This document shows positions 15,670 to 24,174 of a stretch of 64,000 bases of DNA, piece after piece. Each line of letters begins with the position of its first letter. The stretch's first letter is position 1. Under the pieces are notes generated by a model, which was not told the origin of the DNA, made no database searches, and saw nothing but the letters and a program-made list of their open reading frames with translations. The stretch is taken from assembly GCA_023259035.1 (NCBI GenBank), contig JAHFRA010000001.1:62001-126000 (forward strand). The letters run 5' to 3'. A program made the position numbers and the translations under genes. Origin of the DNA: Gallionella sp. (GTDB lineage Bacteria; Pseudomonadota; Gammaproteobacteria; Burkholderiales; Gallionellaceae).

Positions 15670-16731
15670 CTACACCATCGAATATTGGGCAAGCGGCTTG
15701 GCGCACCGCCAGAATGCCCATGCATCGGCACGGTTCAACTGCAAGCGCCGGATGTGATCCCCGCCCAAAATATCCACCTGTAATTGTGAGATTTTTCCGG
15801 CGCGCAACGCCTGCCATAACGGCTGCGCATAACCTTTTTCAAACTCCTGCAAAGCGGCGCGCCAGGCATCCAGATCGCCGTGCTGCAAAGCTGAACGCAA
15901 ACCTGTCCAGACCAGCAATTGCCTGCAATCACTTTCTTCATCGCGCCATTGCCCCGGCCAACCTGAAAACGGAATCCCCGCAGTTGCAGCAAGCATCTCC
16001 ACCAATAACTCACCCGAACTGACCCGGTCGTAAGTTTTTTGCGGCAATATACCCACCCCGCAGCCGCCCCCCCACAACCACAAACTATTGACCGGCAATT
16101 CGCCACGCGCTTCGCGGGCTTCATTCACCGGGTGGGCAAACAGCAGCATCTGGATTTCGTTGAACACCTGATGCCAGCGCGCCGCCTCTTTACCCTTGGG
16201 CAACAAACCACGCACGTTGCGTCCGATAGCCTGCGACAGCGGCACTGTTTCAATATCCGGCAACTTGTCGAGCCGCATATACCAGCGTTGCGGATGGGGC
16301 GCAAAAAATTCCATGCATTGCCCGGCAAAGTATTCGTTCAGTACTGTACATAGTTGCCCGGCCTCGTTTGCGCTGACTTTCACCTCCGGCAACAACACCA
16401 GCTGCTCGCGCTGCAACCGCAAATGCACCGGATCGGCACGCAGCCAGCAACCCTCGCTCAACCCGTCAAACGCGGCAGAAACAGGCGCAATCGGCGTATC
16501 CGGCTGGCATGGCACACCGAATAATTCGCACAGATAATTTTCCAGCGCCCCCCCTGAAACATCCGTTCGTGCTGAGCCTGTCGAAGCACCCTCCCCCGTT
16601 CGTGCTGAACCCGTCGAAGCGCCCCGCGCCAACATTTTTTCCAATGCAGGCAAATGCAAACCCACGCAAACCTCGGCAGCAAAATCATTGGGGAGAAATA
16701 AATCAGTGATGGCCAGATGGATGCTTTTCAT
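15670..16731 (-). CDS. RpfE-like / cofactor-independent phosphoglycerate mutase-like protein
   Basis: 353 residues from ATG 16731 (MKSIHLAITDLFLP). The sequence resembles the family annotated as RpfE-type regulatory protein or phosphoglycerate mutase-like (COG4255), including VNSLWLWGGGCG and HPVNEAREARGELPVNS. No enzymatic activity is established for this family as far as I know. Residues about 37-56 (GASTGSARTGEGASTGSART) are two tandem copies of a dispersed repeat (16564-16588, 16598-16623) in a loop between LEKMLAR and the next conserved segment. An upstream ATG at 16773 is possible. It is 30 bases upstream of the channel gene. Confidence 0.75.
   Translation of the reverse strand: MKSIHLAITDLFLPNDFAAEVCVGLHLPALEKMLARGASTGSARTGEGASTGSARTDVSGGALENYLCELFGVPCQPDTPIAPVSAAFDGLSEGCWLRADPVHLRLQREQLVLLPEVKVSANEAGQLCTVLNEYFAGQCMEFFAPHPQRWYMRLDKLPDIETVPLSQAIGRNVRGLLPKGKEAARWHQVFNEIQMLLFAHPVNEAREARGELPVNSLWLWGGGCGVGILPQKTYDRVSSGELLVEMLAATAGIPFSGWPGQWRDEESDCRQLLVWTGLRSALQHGDLDAWRAALQEFEKGYAQPLWQALRAGKISQLQVDILGGDHIRRLQLNRADAWAFWRCAKPLAQYSMV
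16564..16623. repeat. Two tandem copies of a dispersed repeat inside the RpfE-like gene
   Basis: GTTCGTGCTGAGCCTGTCGA at 16564 and GTTCGTGCTGAACCCGTCGA at 16598 are the reverse orientation of the repeat family in gspL (3107-3130, 3744-3770) and tilS (12461-12483). A partial copy (GAGCCTGTCGAAGG) lies at 20002-20015. Confidence 0.8.
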
Positions 16732-16811
16732 GGCGGCGAGTTTAGCATTTACGGAAACAGCTGAATCGCCCAAATTGGCACATTGTTAACCCAAAGTCGC
16801 CCCGGATTACA

Positions 16812-16838
16812 TTGCATTTCATCCGGGCTTGCTATAAT
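16812..16838 (+). promoter_or_regulatory. Probable sigma-70 promoter of the toxin-antitoxin pair
   Basis: TTGCAT at 16812-16817 and an extended -10 (TGCTATAAT) ending at 16838, with a 15-base spacer, lie about 40 bases ahead of the antitoxin start. The spacer is short, but the TG extension compensates. The antitoxin-toxin complex would be expected to bind here. Confidence 0.5.
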
Positions 16839-16879
16839 CGCACTGGCTGAGTTAGTGAGTTGTCCATAGGAAAGGAAAT

Positions 16880-17104
16880 ATGATGAGCAGATTCGAGTTT
16901 CCCATTACACAGCTTTCATTCACCCAAAAATTGGATTTGATGGAGACGCTTTGGGCGGACATGATCGGCAACGAAAAAAAGTTGGAATCCCCAGTCTGGC
17001 ATGAAGCCGTTCTCAATGATCGCGAGGCTGCACTGGAGGCAGGCAAAATAACTGTATCAAACTGGGAAGAAGCCAAGGAAAGAATAAAGAAAAACGTCTC
17101 ATGA
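16880..17104 (+). CDS. Addiction-module antitoxin (RelB/CHP02574 family)
   Basis: 74 residues (MMSRFEFPITQLSFTQKLDLMETLWADM) ending in a charged helix (EAGKITVSNWEEAKERIKK). The LxxxEKLxLxExLW-like start and the W-E-E-A-K tail are typical of the small antitoxins that partner ParE-type toxins. A GGAAAGGAAAT run precedes the ATG. It overlaps the toxin gene as ATGA. The fold, inferred from the family, is a helical dimerisation part plus a toxin-binding tail. Confidence 0.88.
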   Translation: MMSRFEFPITQLSFTQKLDLMETLWADMIGNEKKLESPVWHEAVLNDREAALEAGKITVSNWEEAKERIKKNVS

Positions 17105-17394
17105 GGGTAAAAATCCTCAGCATTGCAGAGAACGACCTCGAAGAAGGTTACCGGTTCTATGAGTCACAGGCTGACGGTCTAGGCACATATTTTCTTGATA
17201 CGCTTTACTCTGACATTGACTCGCTGGCCTATTTTGCTGGGATGCACCGCATAGTGCTGGGCCACCATCGGCTGCTCTCCAAACGATTCCCATTTGCTGT
17301 CTATTACCGTGTCGTTGACGATGTGGTCTTGGTATTCGCCGTTCTTGATTGCCGCCAAAATCCAAGCTGGATAAGGGCAAAGCTATCCAAGTGA
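17101..17394 (+). CDS. ParE/RelE-superfamily toxin
   Basis: 97 residues with the RelE/ParE fold signature: an N-terminal strand (MRVKILSIAENDLEEGYRFY), helices, and a C-terminal YYRVVDDVVLVFAVLDCRQNPSW. Members either inhibit gyrase or cut ribosome-bound mRNA; the sequence alone does not decide. Its start overlaps the antitoxin stop by four bases. The length is normal and no disruption is visible. Confidence 0.88.
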   Translation: MRVKILSIAENDLEEGYRFYESQADGLGTYFLDTLYSDIDSLAYFAGMHRIVLGHHRLLSKRFPFAVYYRVVDDVVLVFAVLDCRQNPSWIRAKLSK

Positions 17395-17482
17395 TGAGCC
17401 ATGCGACGCTGGCTGCCAAGCGCAATTTTTAACCGACCGCCCCCTTTCATTCTTTCATTTGGGTTGTAAAAACTGCCAAGCC

Positions 17483-18457
17483 ATGGACCGCTTACAACGC
17501 ATCTATAAACTGCATCAAGCAGTTTCCTCACGCCGCCATCCCATATCCTGTCAAACATTACAAGATGAACTCGAATGTTCGCGCGCCACGGTCAAGCGCA
17601 TCATTCAGGAGATGCGCCTGTATTTCAACGCACCGATTGAATATGACCGCCAGCGCAACGGTTACCACTATGCGTTGAGCGATGGGAAAACCTTCGAGCT
17701 TCCCGGTCTCTGGTTCAGCGAAACCGAACTCTATGCGCTGCTGGCCACCCAACAACTGCTCGCACACGTTCAACCCGGCCTGCTCGATACACAACTCAAG
17801 CCCGTCAAAGAACGCATCGAACAAATCCTCGCGACCAGACACTTGGGCAGCGAGGAAATCTCCAAACGAGTACACATCCTGCGCATGACCGGACGCAATG
17901 TCGCGCTGGAGTGTTTCCAAACCGTAGCGGACGCACTGCTGCAAAGAAACAGCCTGAACATCAGCTACCACGGGCGCGGCAACGACGAAACCAGCCAGCG
18001 CGAAATCTCCCCGCAGCGGCTCATCCACTACCGCGACAACTGGTATCTGGACGCTTACTGCCATACCCGCAACGCCCTGCGCAGCTTCGCCGTCGAACGC
18101 ATCACCGCTGCCAAGGCATTGCCACAGCGTTGCCGCGACGTGCCGGAAAAACAACTCGATGCACATTACGCCAGCTCCTACGGCATCTTCGCGGGCAAAC
18201 CCAAACATACTGCCGTGCTGCACTTCACTCCCAAACGGGCGCGCTGGGTGGCGGATGAACACTGGCATCCGCAGCAACAAAGCCTCATGCTTGCGGATGG
18301 CAGCTATGAGTTGCGTATTCCCTATTCCGATTCACGCGAACTGGTCATGGATATTCTCAAGCATGGCGCAGATGTGGAAGTTATCGCGCCGGAAAGATTG
18401 CGTCACGAGGTGTTGGAACACTTACGCCAAGCCGCAGAAAAATACAACGATACGTAG
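17483..18457 (+). CDS. WYL-domain transcriptional regulator
   Basis: 324 residues from ATG 17483. An N-terminal winged helix-turn-helix (MDRLQRIYKLHQAVSSRRHP; LQDELECSRATVKRIIQEMR) is followed by a WYL domain (ISPQRLIHYRDNWYLDAYCH, RSFAVERI) and a WCX-like C-terminal region. WYL proteins sense nucleic acid or nucleotide ligands, and many sit next to phage-defence loci. This one is on the same strand as the cas operon, about 2 kb upstream, with a broken gene and other small genes between. Control of the CRISPR locus is a reasonable guess but unproven. A perfect inverted repeat follows immediately. Confidence 0.9.
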   Translation: MDRLQRIYKLHQAVSSRRHPISCQTLQDELECSRATVKRIIQEMRLYFNAPIEYDRQRNGYHYALSDGKTFELPGLWFSETELYALLATQQLLAHVQPGLLDTQLKPVKERIEQILATRHLGSEEISKRVHILRMTGRNVALECFQTVADALLQRNSLNISYHGRGNDETSQREISPQRLIHYRDNWYLDAYCHTRNALRSFAVERITAAKALPQRCRDVPEKQLDAHYASSYGIFAGKPKHTAVLHFTPKRARWVADEHWHPQQQSLMLADGSYELRIPYSDSRELVMDILKHGADVEVIAPERLRHEVLEHLRQAAEKYNDT

Positions 18458-18528
18458 GTTGGGTTAGCGCAGCGTAACCCAACGGTTATTTTAATGATGT
18501 TGGGTTACGCTGCGCTAACCCAACCTAC
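18454..18528. repeat. Perfect 30 bp inverted repeat (possible terminator or palindromic repeat)
   Basis: 18454-18483 and 18499-18528 are perfect reverse complements with a 15-base loop. The arm begins GTAGGTTGGGTTAGCGCAGC. Transcribed, it would form a very stable hairpin right after the WYL gene. There is no T tract, so it is more like a dispersed palindromic unit than a classic terminator. Confidence 0.8.
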
Positions 18529-18559
18529 ATGACTCACAACACCGTAAACAGGAAACGAT

Positions 18560-19534
18560 ATGAACGACCCGATAGAATTGCCCACCTATCCAGACAAAGT
18601 CCTCGCCGAACTCAGCCCGTCCAAACTCACCGACATCCTCATCGAAGACCAGGATCGCGTCCCGCGCAACGTCATCGACGCATGCGCCTGCAGCGGCGAC
18701 GAAATGACAGCGTATTTGCGCCAACTGCACGAGGACGATTTTCTTTGGCAAGACAATGAAGATGATCCTGAAGAAATCGCCGATGGAAAATGGTGGTTGT
18801 GCCTCCATGCGGCAATGATTCTCGGTTTGATCCCGAGCGAACAGGCAGGCCTGTTGCTGGTGGAACTCATGCGCCGCATGTCGCTGGAAGATGACGACGA
18901 CCTGCAAGACTGGTTATCAGGCTACTGGCCTGCATTATTCTTGAACAAACCGGACAGCGTACTGCCCAGCCTGCGCGCCCTCTGCGAAGACAAGGGCGTG
19001 GACTGGTATATACGCGCCAACGCCATTGAGGCGGTAATCAAAATCGCCGCCAAGCAAGGAACAGAAACGCTAGAGCAAGCGCTGGCGTGGCTGGTTGGCA
19101 TCGTGACCGACGAAAGCGATAACTGGGACTTGCGGCTTTTGGCGGGCAACACCCTGCTGGACTATCCGCGCAACGAATATCGCGCCTTGCTGGAGAGCTT
19201 GGCGGACAGGCAAAGTGGCTGGGGCAAACATTTCGGCAGAGACGACATACAGCAAGCCTATTCGGGTACGTCAAAAACCCCAGAGCGCTTCACGAACCCG
19301 TGGAAATTTTACGAACCGGAAGCCATCATGCAACGCCAAATACGCTGGCGGGAAGAGGACGAAAATGAGAAACAGCGCATCCTGAACGGAGATGCGGCTT
19401 ATCCAAACGCACCCTACGACCCGTACTATGCCCATGAACCCTACGTCCGCCCCGAACCCAAAATCGGTCGCAACGATCCCTGCCCGTGCGGCAGCGGCAA
19501 GAAGTACAAGAAGTGTTGCCTGGCGAATGAGTGA
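18560..19534 (+). CDS. DUF1186 protein with C-terminal SEC-C zinc motif
   Basis: 324 residues. The N-terminal two thirds is helical, with HEAT-like character ([38 protein letters not shown]), and matches the DUF1186 type. It ends in a textbook SEC-C motif ([19 protein letters not shown]) that binds zinc. In SecA this motif contacts SecB and ribosomes; in stand-alone proteins its role is unknown. It is preceded by AGGAAACGAT at the ATG. No neighbour suggests a pathway. Confidence 0.85.
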   Translation: MNDPIELPTYPDKVLAELSPSKLTDILIEDQDRVPRNVIDACACSGDEMTAYLRQLHEDDFLWQDNEDDPEEIADGKWWLCLHAAMILGLIPSEQAGLLLVELMRRMSLEDDDDLQDWLSGYWPALFLNKPDSVLPSLRALCEDKGVDWYIRANAIEAVIKIAAKQGTETLEQALAWLVGIVTDESDNWDLRLLAGNTLLDYPRNEYRALLESLADRQSGWGKHFGRDDIQQAYSGTSKTPERFTNPWKFYEPEAIMQRQIRWREEDENEKQRILNGDAAYPNAPYDPYYAHEPYVRPEPKIGRNDPCPCGSGKKYKKCCLANE

Positions 19535-19602
19535 ATGACAGGCTCAGGTTTTGAGCCTGTGGGGGTGGATAATGGCAATCGTCTGAAACCAAAGAGGGCA
19601 TC

Positions 19603-20234
19603 ATGTCACGGCGCGCATTCCTGAAATCACTCACAGCACTCGTTCCTGTCCTCACTTCGCCTGCCACCGCCCATGCCAGTATCCGTGGCGGAACATGGAA
19701 AGCCTTGCAGGCCTCCCCGCTCGCCAGGTTCCAATTCCACAACGGCGAAACCCTGTGGCCGCACTTTACCGTTCGCCCTGAGCCAAGTAAGCCCCGCATA
19801 CGCGAGGCAAGGCGTGAGCAGGAAACAGAACCCAGAACCCAAAACCCCCTCCAGCTCCCCCTTGTCAGGGGGAGGGCCAGTGCAGCTCCTCCCCTGACAA
19901 GGGGAGGCCGGGAGGGGTTTGAGCCTGATGGCGTCTGTTCGGCTATTTTCTGTACTTTGTAACTCATTGATGCGTATGGCTATAAAAAGCTGTTTCTTGA
20001 GAGCCTGTCGAAGGGCCACCGCATCTGGCACGCGAGGCCAACAACCAATTTGACGACCACGCCGTGCGCGTGGATTGGCAAAACCACAAGCTGGGCTACA
20101 TCCCCCGGTTGGATAATGCCGCCGTTTCGCCATTGCTGGATCGCGGGGAAACGCTGGAGGCGACGATAGTCGGGTTGGAGAGCAGCAGCAACACGTGGGA
20201 CAGGGTTAAGGTAGAAGTGAAATGGAAGGTATGA
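19603..20234 (+). pseudogene. HIRAN-domain protein gene broken by repeat insertion
   Basis: The 5' part (from ATG 19603) encodes a Tat-like leader (MSRRAFLKSLTALVPVL) and FQFHNGETLWPHFTV. The 3' part, in another frame (about 20022 to the TGA at 20232), encodes LAREANNQFDDHAVRVDWQN, KLGYIPRLDNAAVSPLLDRG and a normal end. Together they make one exported HIRAN protein with the usual motif order. About 248 bases of non-coding repeat DNA (19774-20021) separate the halves, with stop codons in every relevant frame. HIRAN domains recognise DNA ends in helicases, but small exported versions have no known role. The gene looks inactivated. Confidence 0.8.
19841..19920. repeat. Palindromic repeat inserted in the HIRAN gene
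   Basis: The arms start with AAAACCCCCTCCAGCTCCCC and end with the near complement GGGAGGGGTTT. Internal segments CTTGTCAGGGGGAG and CTCCCCTGACAAGG are also complementary. A fragment of the GAGCCTGTCGAAGG family lies at 20002-20015, so the insert is composite. Confidence 0.75.
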
Positions 20235-20491
20235 ACATAAACAATCGCTGGGCAACACAAATCGCCACAAACCCGGAAATCTTGACGGGGAAACCCATCA
20301 TCGCGTGCACCCGCATTTCTGTCGAGTTGATGCTGGATTGCATGGCCTCCGGCTGGAGCGCTGATAAAGTCGTTGAAGCATACCCCCACATTACGCCAGA
20401 AGATGTATTGGCGGCTTTGGCTTTTGCTGCCGATGTACTGAGAAAGAAACCGTTTGTTACTGTTGCGAAGGTTGAGTCAGTTGGTGTGTAG
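20222..20491 (+). CDS. DUF433-family antitoxin-like protein without a visible toxin
   Basis: 89 residues with the DUF433 signature: NPEILTGKPIIACTRISVEL, GWSADKVVEAYPHITPEDV, AALAFAADVLR. The fold is a winged helix and the family usually pairs with a DUF5615 PIN-like toxin directly downstream. Here the next gene is cas5, 32 bases on, so the toxin is missing. An alternative ATG at 20231 overlaps the HIRAN stop. It might be a solitary regulator or the survivor of a decayed pair. Confidence 0.8.
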   Translation: MEGMNINNRWATQIATNPEILTGKPIIACTRISVELMLDCMASGWSADKVVEAYPHITPEDVLAALAFAADVLRKKPFVTVAKVESVGV

Positions 20492-20523
20492 AATGTACAG
20501 GGCATATACAAGAGGGGCTTGAG

Positions 20524-21189
20524 ATGGGTAAAAAATATTCTGTGGCGTTAGAAATTTCAGGGCCAACTGCCATGTGGACTAGACCCGATACCGGGGACTC
20601 TCCAGTTAGCTACCCTGCGCCGACGTATTCCGCTGCAAAAGGAATCTTCGAGTCCATTTTGTGGATACAGGCTGTCGAGATTATTCCGACCCAAATCGAG
20701 ATATGTGCTCCCATCGTATATCACAACTACAACACGAATTATGGTGGCCCCTTGCGCAAGGGCGGAGTCATCAAATCTGGCGGCAGCTTCCAGCTTTTGG
20801 CATCGGCACTGATTAACCCTTGTTATCGCTTGTACGCAGAAATCCGGCGCAACCCAAGAACAAACGGGGTAATGAGCGAACGTACCCGGACTTGGCAAAA
20901 TAAAACCACATCGCCTGAACATGCCTATCAGGAAATGTTCAACCGCAGACTGAAGCGCGGCCAGTGCTTTTCTATACCTTTTTTGGGCTGGAAGGAGTTT
21001 GCTCCCGACTATGTAGGTACCTTTCGGCAAACGACTCAAGTGATGCGTGACATCAATCTACGGATACCCAGCATGTTGCGGCAAGTTTTTCCAAATGGCC
21101 TTCATAGTGAGCTTCAATATGTGTACGACAATGATGTGGACATAACGGAAGGTGTGCTCACCTTCAAGGACGTGACCAATGTTGAATGA
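20524..21189 (+). CDS. cas5: CRISPR Cascade subunit Cas5 (type I-C-like)
   Basis: 221 residues. It opens with a Cas5 strand (YSVALEISGPTAMWTRPDTG and SYPAPTYSAAKGIFESIL). The C-terminal half has the Cas5c signature FNRRLKRGQCFSIPFLGWKEF. In type I-C this subunit both caps the crRNA 5' handle and cuts the pre-crRNA, since no cas6 exists; none is seen here. The lysine-histidine pair used by some Cas5c nucleases is not obvious (EHAYQEMF occupies the spot), so the catalytic residues may differ. The gene heads the cas operon and overlaps cas8c by 11 bases. Confidence 0.88.
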   Translation: MGKKYSVALEISGPTAMWTRPDTGDSPVSYPAPTYSAAKGIFESILWIQAVEIIPTQIEICAPIVYHNYNTNYGGPLRKGGVIKSGGSFQLLASALINPCYRLYAEIRRNPRTNGVMSERTRTWQNKTTSPEHAYQEMFNRRLKRGQCFSIPFLGWKEFAPDYVGTFRQTTQVMRDINLRIPSMLRQVFPNGLHSELQYVYDNDVDITEGVLTFKDVTNVE

Positions 21190-23275
21190 ACTTTATGAGT
21201 TGTCATTGAGTTTGGAAAAGGCTGGGATTATGCCTGCTGAATGGCATCCCGACTTAAAAGAACTACCACAGGTATCGAAGGCCAAGCCTTGTTTTAAAGT
21301 TTGCTTGGCGCAAGACGGTGCAATTACTGAGATTGAACTAATCGAAGACAGTGCACGAATCGTGAACCTCAGGAAGTGGCAAAGTGGCAGCCTTGGTTAC
21401 ACGTTCCCATGTTTCAATGTGCGCCCTTTGTTTAAAGCCTATGCGGGGAGCAGTGCCGTAGCGCCTGAGAAGAAAAAATTTGATGACTGGCTGAAAGATG
21501 TAAAAAAGGCGCAGGTGTTGAGCGATGCTGCTGCTTCGGCACTGGAACGCTATACGAATAATGGCAATACGTTGTGGGGTGATAGGGATAAGGAACGTGT
21601 TGCAACATGTCTGGATAGCATTCCATCGAAACTAAACGAAATACTTGGCGAACCACCAGATGAGTATCGTGCAATGGCCGTGCTGATCGAGCGCTGTCGC
21701 AAGACAACGGCAGACAAATTTTTCCAACAACTTGTTGTGTTACTGGAAGATCGAATTCGTAAAAACCCAAGCGCTTGCGACAAGTACGTTGGCTTTCTGC
21801 TGCATTGCGGTACAAACCCACCTAACAACGACATTCAACTCATTTTGGAATTGGCGGATGGGCTTTCTGCATTTCCATTGCCTGCGGCAAATTCAAAGAT
21901 ACACCTTTGGCTTAATCAGCAACTATTGAGTAATAAAAGTGACGAGTTATCAGATGGTGCTGCATCAAGTAAACACGCGGATGCTTTTGGTTTTACAAGC
22001 GAGGATTGGAAGAGCAAGTTCGCGGAAGTCAACGTGCCCGTTCTCGGTGGCGTCAAGCTACGAGCCATGAACCCAGAATCACCATGTCAAACGCGTTATC
22101 GCCGGATCGATTCAACATCGTTTGTAGTGGGAAGGGAAGTTCGAAAGCGAGCTAAGGGTGCTTTGGAATGGCTGACTGATGACGAACGAAAGGACAAGAC
22201 ATGGGGGAATGTGTCATTCGCCCGTGACGATAAAGAGATACTGCTTGTTTACCCTTCTGAATTGCCAAAGGCACCCATCGCTGCCGTTGCAATGTTTGGA
22301 GGCGCAGCCACAAACGCAGCAACACAATCTGCACGATTCGTGGATTACGCGGAAGACGTGATCAAAGCGTTGCATACAATTTCGCGGCCTCTTAAAGAAG
22401 TGGAAATGCGCGTCTTTGCCTTGCGCAAAATTGACAAGGCAAGAACACAGATTTCATGTAACCGGCAGTATTCGGCTGAGCGATTGATAGCCGCCGCTAC
22501 AGAATGGCAAACGAACTGTGGCAACGTACCCCTGATTGAAATAAGACAATGGGGCAAAGAGAAAGGAGCCAAGCCGGTATGGCACCCCTTGGAAGTTCCG
22601 TTTCCACTGGAAGTGATCTGGTGTCTTAACACGCCTTGGCCAAAGGCTGCTGATGATGCGAAGAAAAGAGTCCGGGAATTTTCCAGTTCGGATGGTATCG
22701 GTTTGTTGCTTGATGAGGGGGTGCGGCTCAAGCCGCTACTGGAAAGAGCTTTGCATGCGGCTATACGCAATAGCGGAAATTTGATGATAGCGATGGCACA
22801 TTCCCAGCATCAAGGCGGCATACACAAAGTCAATGGAAAGTACGACAAACAGAAGCTGCTGCTACCTGCAATATTGGGATTACTTTTGGCAAAACTTGAA
22901 TGGAAGAAAGGGGACTACATGAAAACTGCTCCATATCTAATTGGCAGAATGCTGAGCTTGGCCGATCAGATTCATTATCACTATTGCCAGCATGTTAGAA
23001 AAGGGAGTACCCCGTCGCAGTTGATGGGCAATGCACTGATGACAACAGCACTGGAAGAGCCGGAGAAAGCCTTATCTCTTTATGCACAGCGTATCTTGCC
23101 CTATCAGGCATGGGCAAGAACGGCAAAGGGTGATGAAGGCAAGCTTGCGGGATGGTTTCTCTCAGAACTTGGCAAGGTTTGTTCGGATGTCGCGCTTGCC
23201 CATATTCCAGACCGATGTGCCGATGCTGATAAAGCGCAATTGATGCTTGGTTACCTTGCCAAAAACGAAAGTTAA
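21179..23275 (+). CDS. cas8c: CRISPR Cascade large subunit Cas8c/Csd1-like
   Basis: 698 residues, longer than typical Csd1 proteins (about 570-620). The family pattern is visible in TRYRRIDSTSFVVGREVRKR, ILLVYPSELP and the C-terminal helical part ending in DKAQLMLGYLAK. Cas8 recognises the PAM and recruits Cas3. The position between cas5 and cas7 is that of type I-C. An internal ATG at 22919 with AAAGGGG just upstream would give a separate 118-residue C-terminal product equivalent to Cas11. The sequence is divergent enough that I call it Cas8c-like rather than a confident orthologue. Confidence 0.8.
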   Translation: MLNELYELSLSLEKAGIMPAEWHPDLKELPQVSKAKPCFKVCLAQDGAITEIELIEDSARIVNLRKWQSGSLGYTFPCFNVRPLFKAYAGSSAVAPEKKKFDDWLKDVKKAQVLSDAAASALERYTNNGNTLWGDRDKERVATCLDSIPSKLNEILGEPPDEYRAMAVLIERCRKTTADKFFQQLVVLLEDRIRKNPSACDKYVGFLLHCGTNPPNNDIQLILELADGLSAFPLPAANSKIHLWLNQQLLSNKSDELSDGAASSKHADAFGFTSEDWKSKFAEVNVPVLGGVKLRAMNPESPCQTRYRRIDSTSFVVGREVRKRAKGALEWLTDDERKDKTWGNVSFARDDKEILLVYPSELPKAPIAAVAMFGGAATNAATQSARFVDYAEDVIKALHTISRPLKEVEMRVFALRKIDKARTQISCNRQYSAERLIAAATEWQTNCGNVPLIEIRQWGKEKGAKPVWHPLEVPFPLEVIWCLNTPWPKAADDAKKRVREFSSSDGIGLLLDEGVRLKPLLERALHAAIRNSGNLMIAMAHSQHQGGIHKVNGKYDKQKLLLPAILGLLLAKLEWKKGDYMKTAPYLIGRMLSLADQIHYHYCQHVRKGSTPSQLMGNALMTTALEEPEKALSLYAQRILPYQAWARTAKGDEGKLAGWFLSELGKVCSDVALAHIPDRCADADKAQLMLGYLAKNES
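22919..23275 (+). CDS. cas11: Candidate Cas11 small subunit made by internal initiation within cas8c
   Basis: An in-frame ATG (codon 581 of cas8c) begins MKTAPYLIGRMLSLADQIHY and runs 118 residues to the shared stop. AAAGGGGACTAC directly precedes it, a strong ribosome-binding sequence at proper spacing inside a coding region. Type I-C systems are known to make Cas11 from an internal start in cas8c, with a product of about this size and all-helical character. An earlier ATG at 22784 has a weaker signal. The call is inferred from those facts, not from homology to a measured Cas11. Confidence 0.6.
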   Translation: MKTAPYLIGRMLSLADQIHYHYCQHVRKGSTPSQLMGNALMTTALEEPEKALSLYAQRILPYQAWARTAKGDEGKLAGWFLSELGKVCSDVALAHIPDRCADADKAQLMLGYLAKNES

Positions 23276-23316
23276 AATTTCAACTGTATTACTTAATAAC
23301 GACTCAGGAGAAAATT

Positions 23317-24174
23317 ATGAGCAACACAGAAAACAAAATTAAGCGCGCAACTGGTTTGCTAATCATTGAAGTCATCAATTCCAATCCTAACGGTGATCCA
23401 GACCGGGAAAGCGATCCGCGCCAGAGACCGGATGGCAAAGGCGAGATTTCACCTGTGTCGTACAAACGCAAATTGCGTGACCTCGTCGAGGATAAGCAGG
23501 CTGATGTTTGGCAGGTTCTCAATGAGCAGATGAAGTTAAATCCTGAGGAGTTCACCATACTTGAATCGCGCGGGCGTAACAGAGCAACAATCAACGACGA
23601 ACTTAAAAACGGCCAATTTCAGAAGAAGTATTGGGATGGCCGCGTATTCGGCAATACGTTTCTCGAAGATGCAATGGACAAGGGTACTATCAAGACGGGT
23701 GTCGTACAGATTGGCCTCGGCGTATCCATTGCCCCAATTGATATTGAGCGTCATACCAACACCAACAAGGCCGGGGTTGAAGAAGGCAAAACTGCTGGCA
23801 TGGCACCAATGGCCTACCGTTTTGTTCAACACGGCGTGTATTGCATGCCATTTTTCGTGAACCCTACCATGGCGCATAAGTCTGGCTGCACGGTGCAAGA
23901 CATCGAGTTACTCAAAAAACTGATCCAACACGCATATGCGCACACGCGCTCACACGCGCGTCCGTTTGTCGAAATCCGCCATGCCTGGTATTGCGAACAT
24001 AACAACCCGCTGGGTTCATGCTCCGACTTCGCCTTGATCGACGCATTGAAGCCGAAGAAGAAAATTGATGCCAATAAGCCATCCACCAGTTGGGACGACT
24101 ACGACGTGCCAAAAAGCTTGCCTGATGATTTGAAAAACAAAGTCGAGTGCGTTGATCTTGTAAACTTTGCATGA
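23317..24174 (+). CDS. cas7: CRISPR Cascade backbone Cas7 (Csd2/Csh2 family)
   Basis: 285 residues. It starts with the RAMP-like strand and glycine-containing loop (GLLIIEVINSNPNGDPDRES) typical of Cas7 in types I-C and I-B, with DLVEDK, GQFQKKYWDGRVFGNTFLED and HARPFVEIRHAWYCEH. Multiple copies form the crRNA-binding backbone. AGGAGA precedes the ATG at 23317. The 3' end overlaps cas3 as ATGA. Confidence 0.9.
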   Translation: MSNTENKIKRATGLLIIEVINSNPNGDPDRESDPRQRPDGKGEISPVSYKRKLRDLVEDKQADVWQVLNEQMKLNPEEFTILESRGRNRATINDELKNGQFQKKYWDGRVFGNTFLEDAMDKGTIKTGVVQIGLGVSIAPIDIERHTNTNKAGVEEGKTAGMAPMAYRFVQHGVYCMPFFVNPTMAHKSGCTVQDIELLKKLIQHAYAHTRSHARPFVEIRHAWYCEHNNPLGSCSDFALIDALKPKKKIDANKPSTSWDDYDVPKSLPDDLKNKVECVDLVNFA

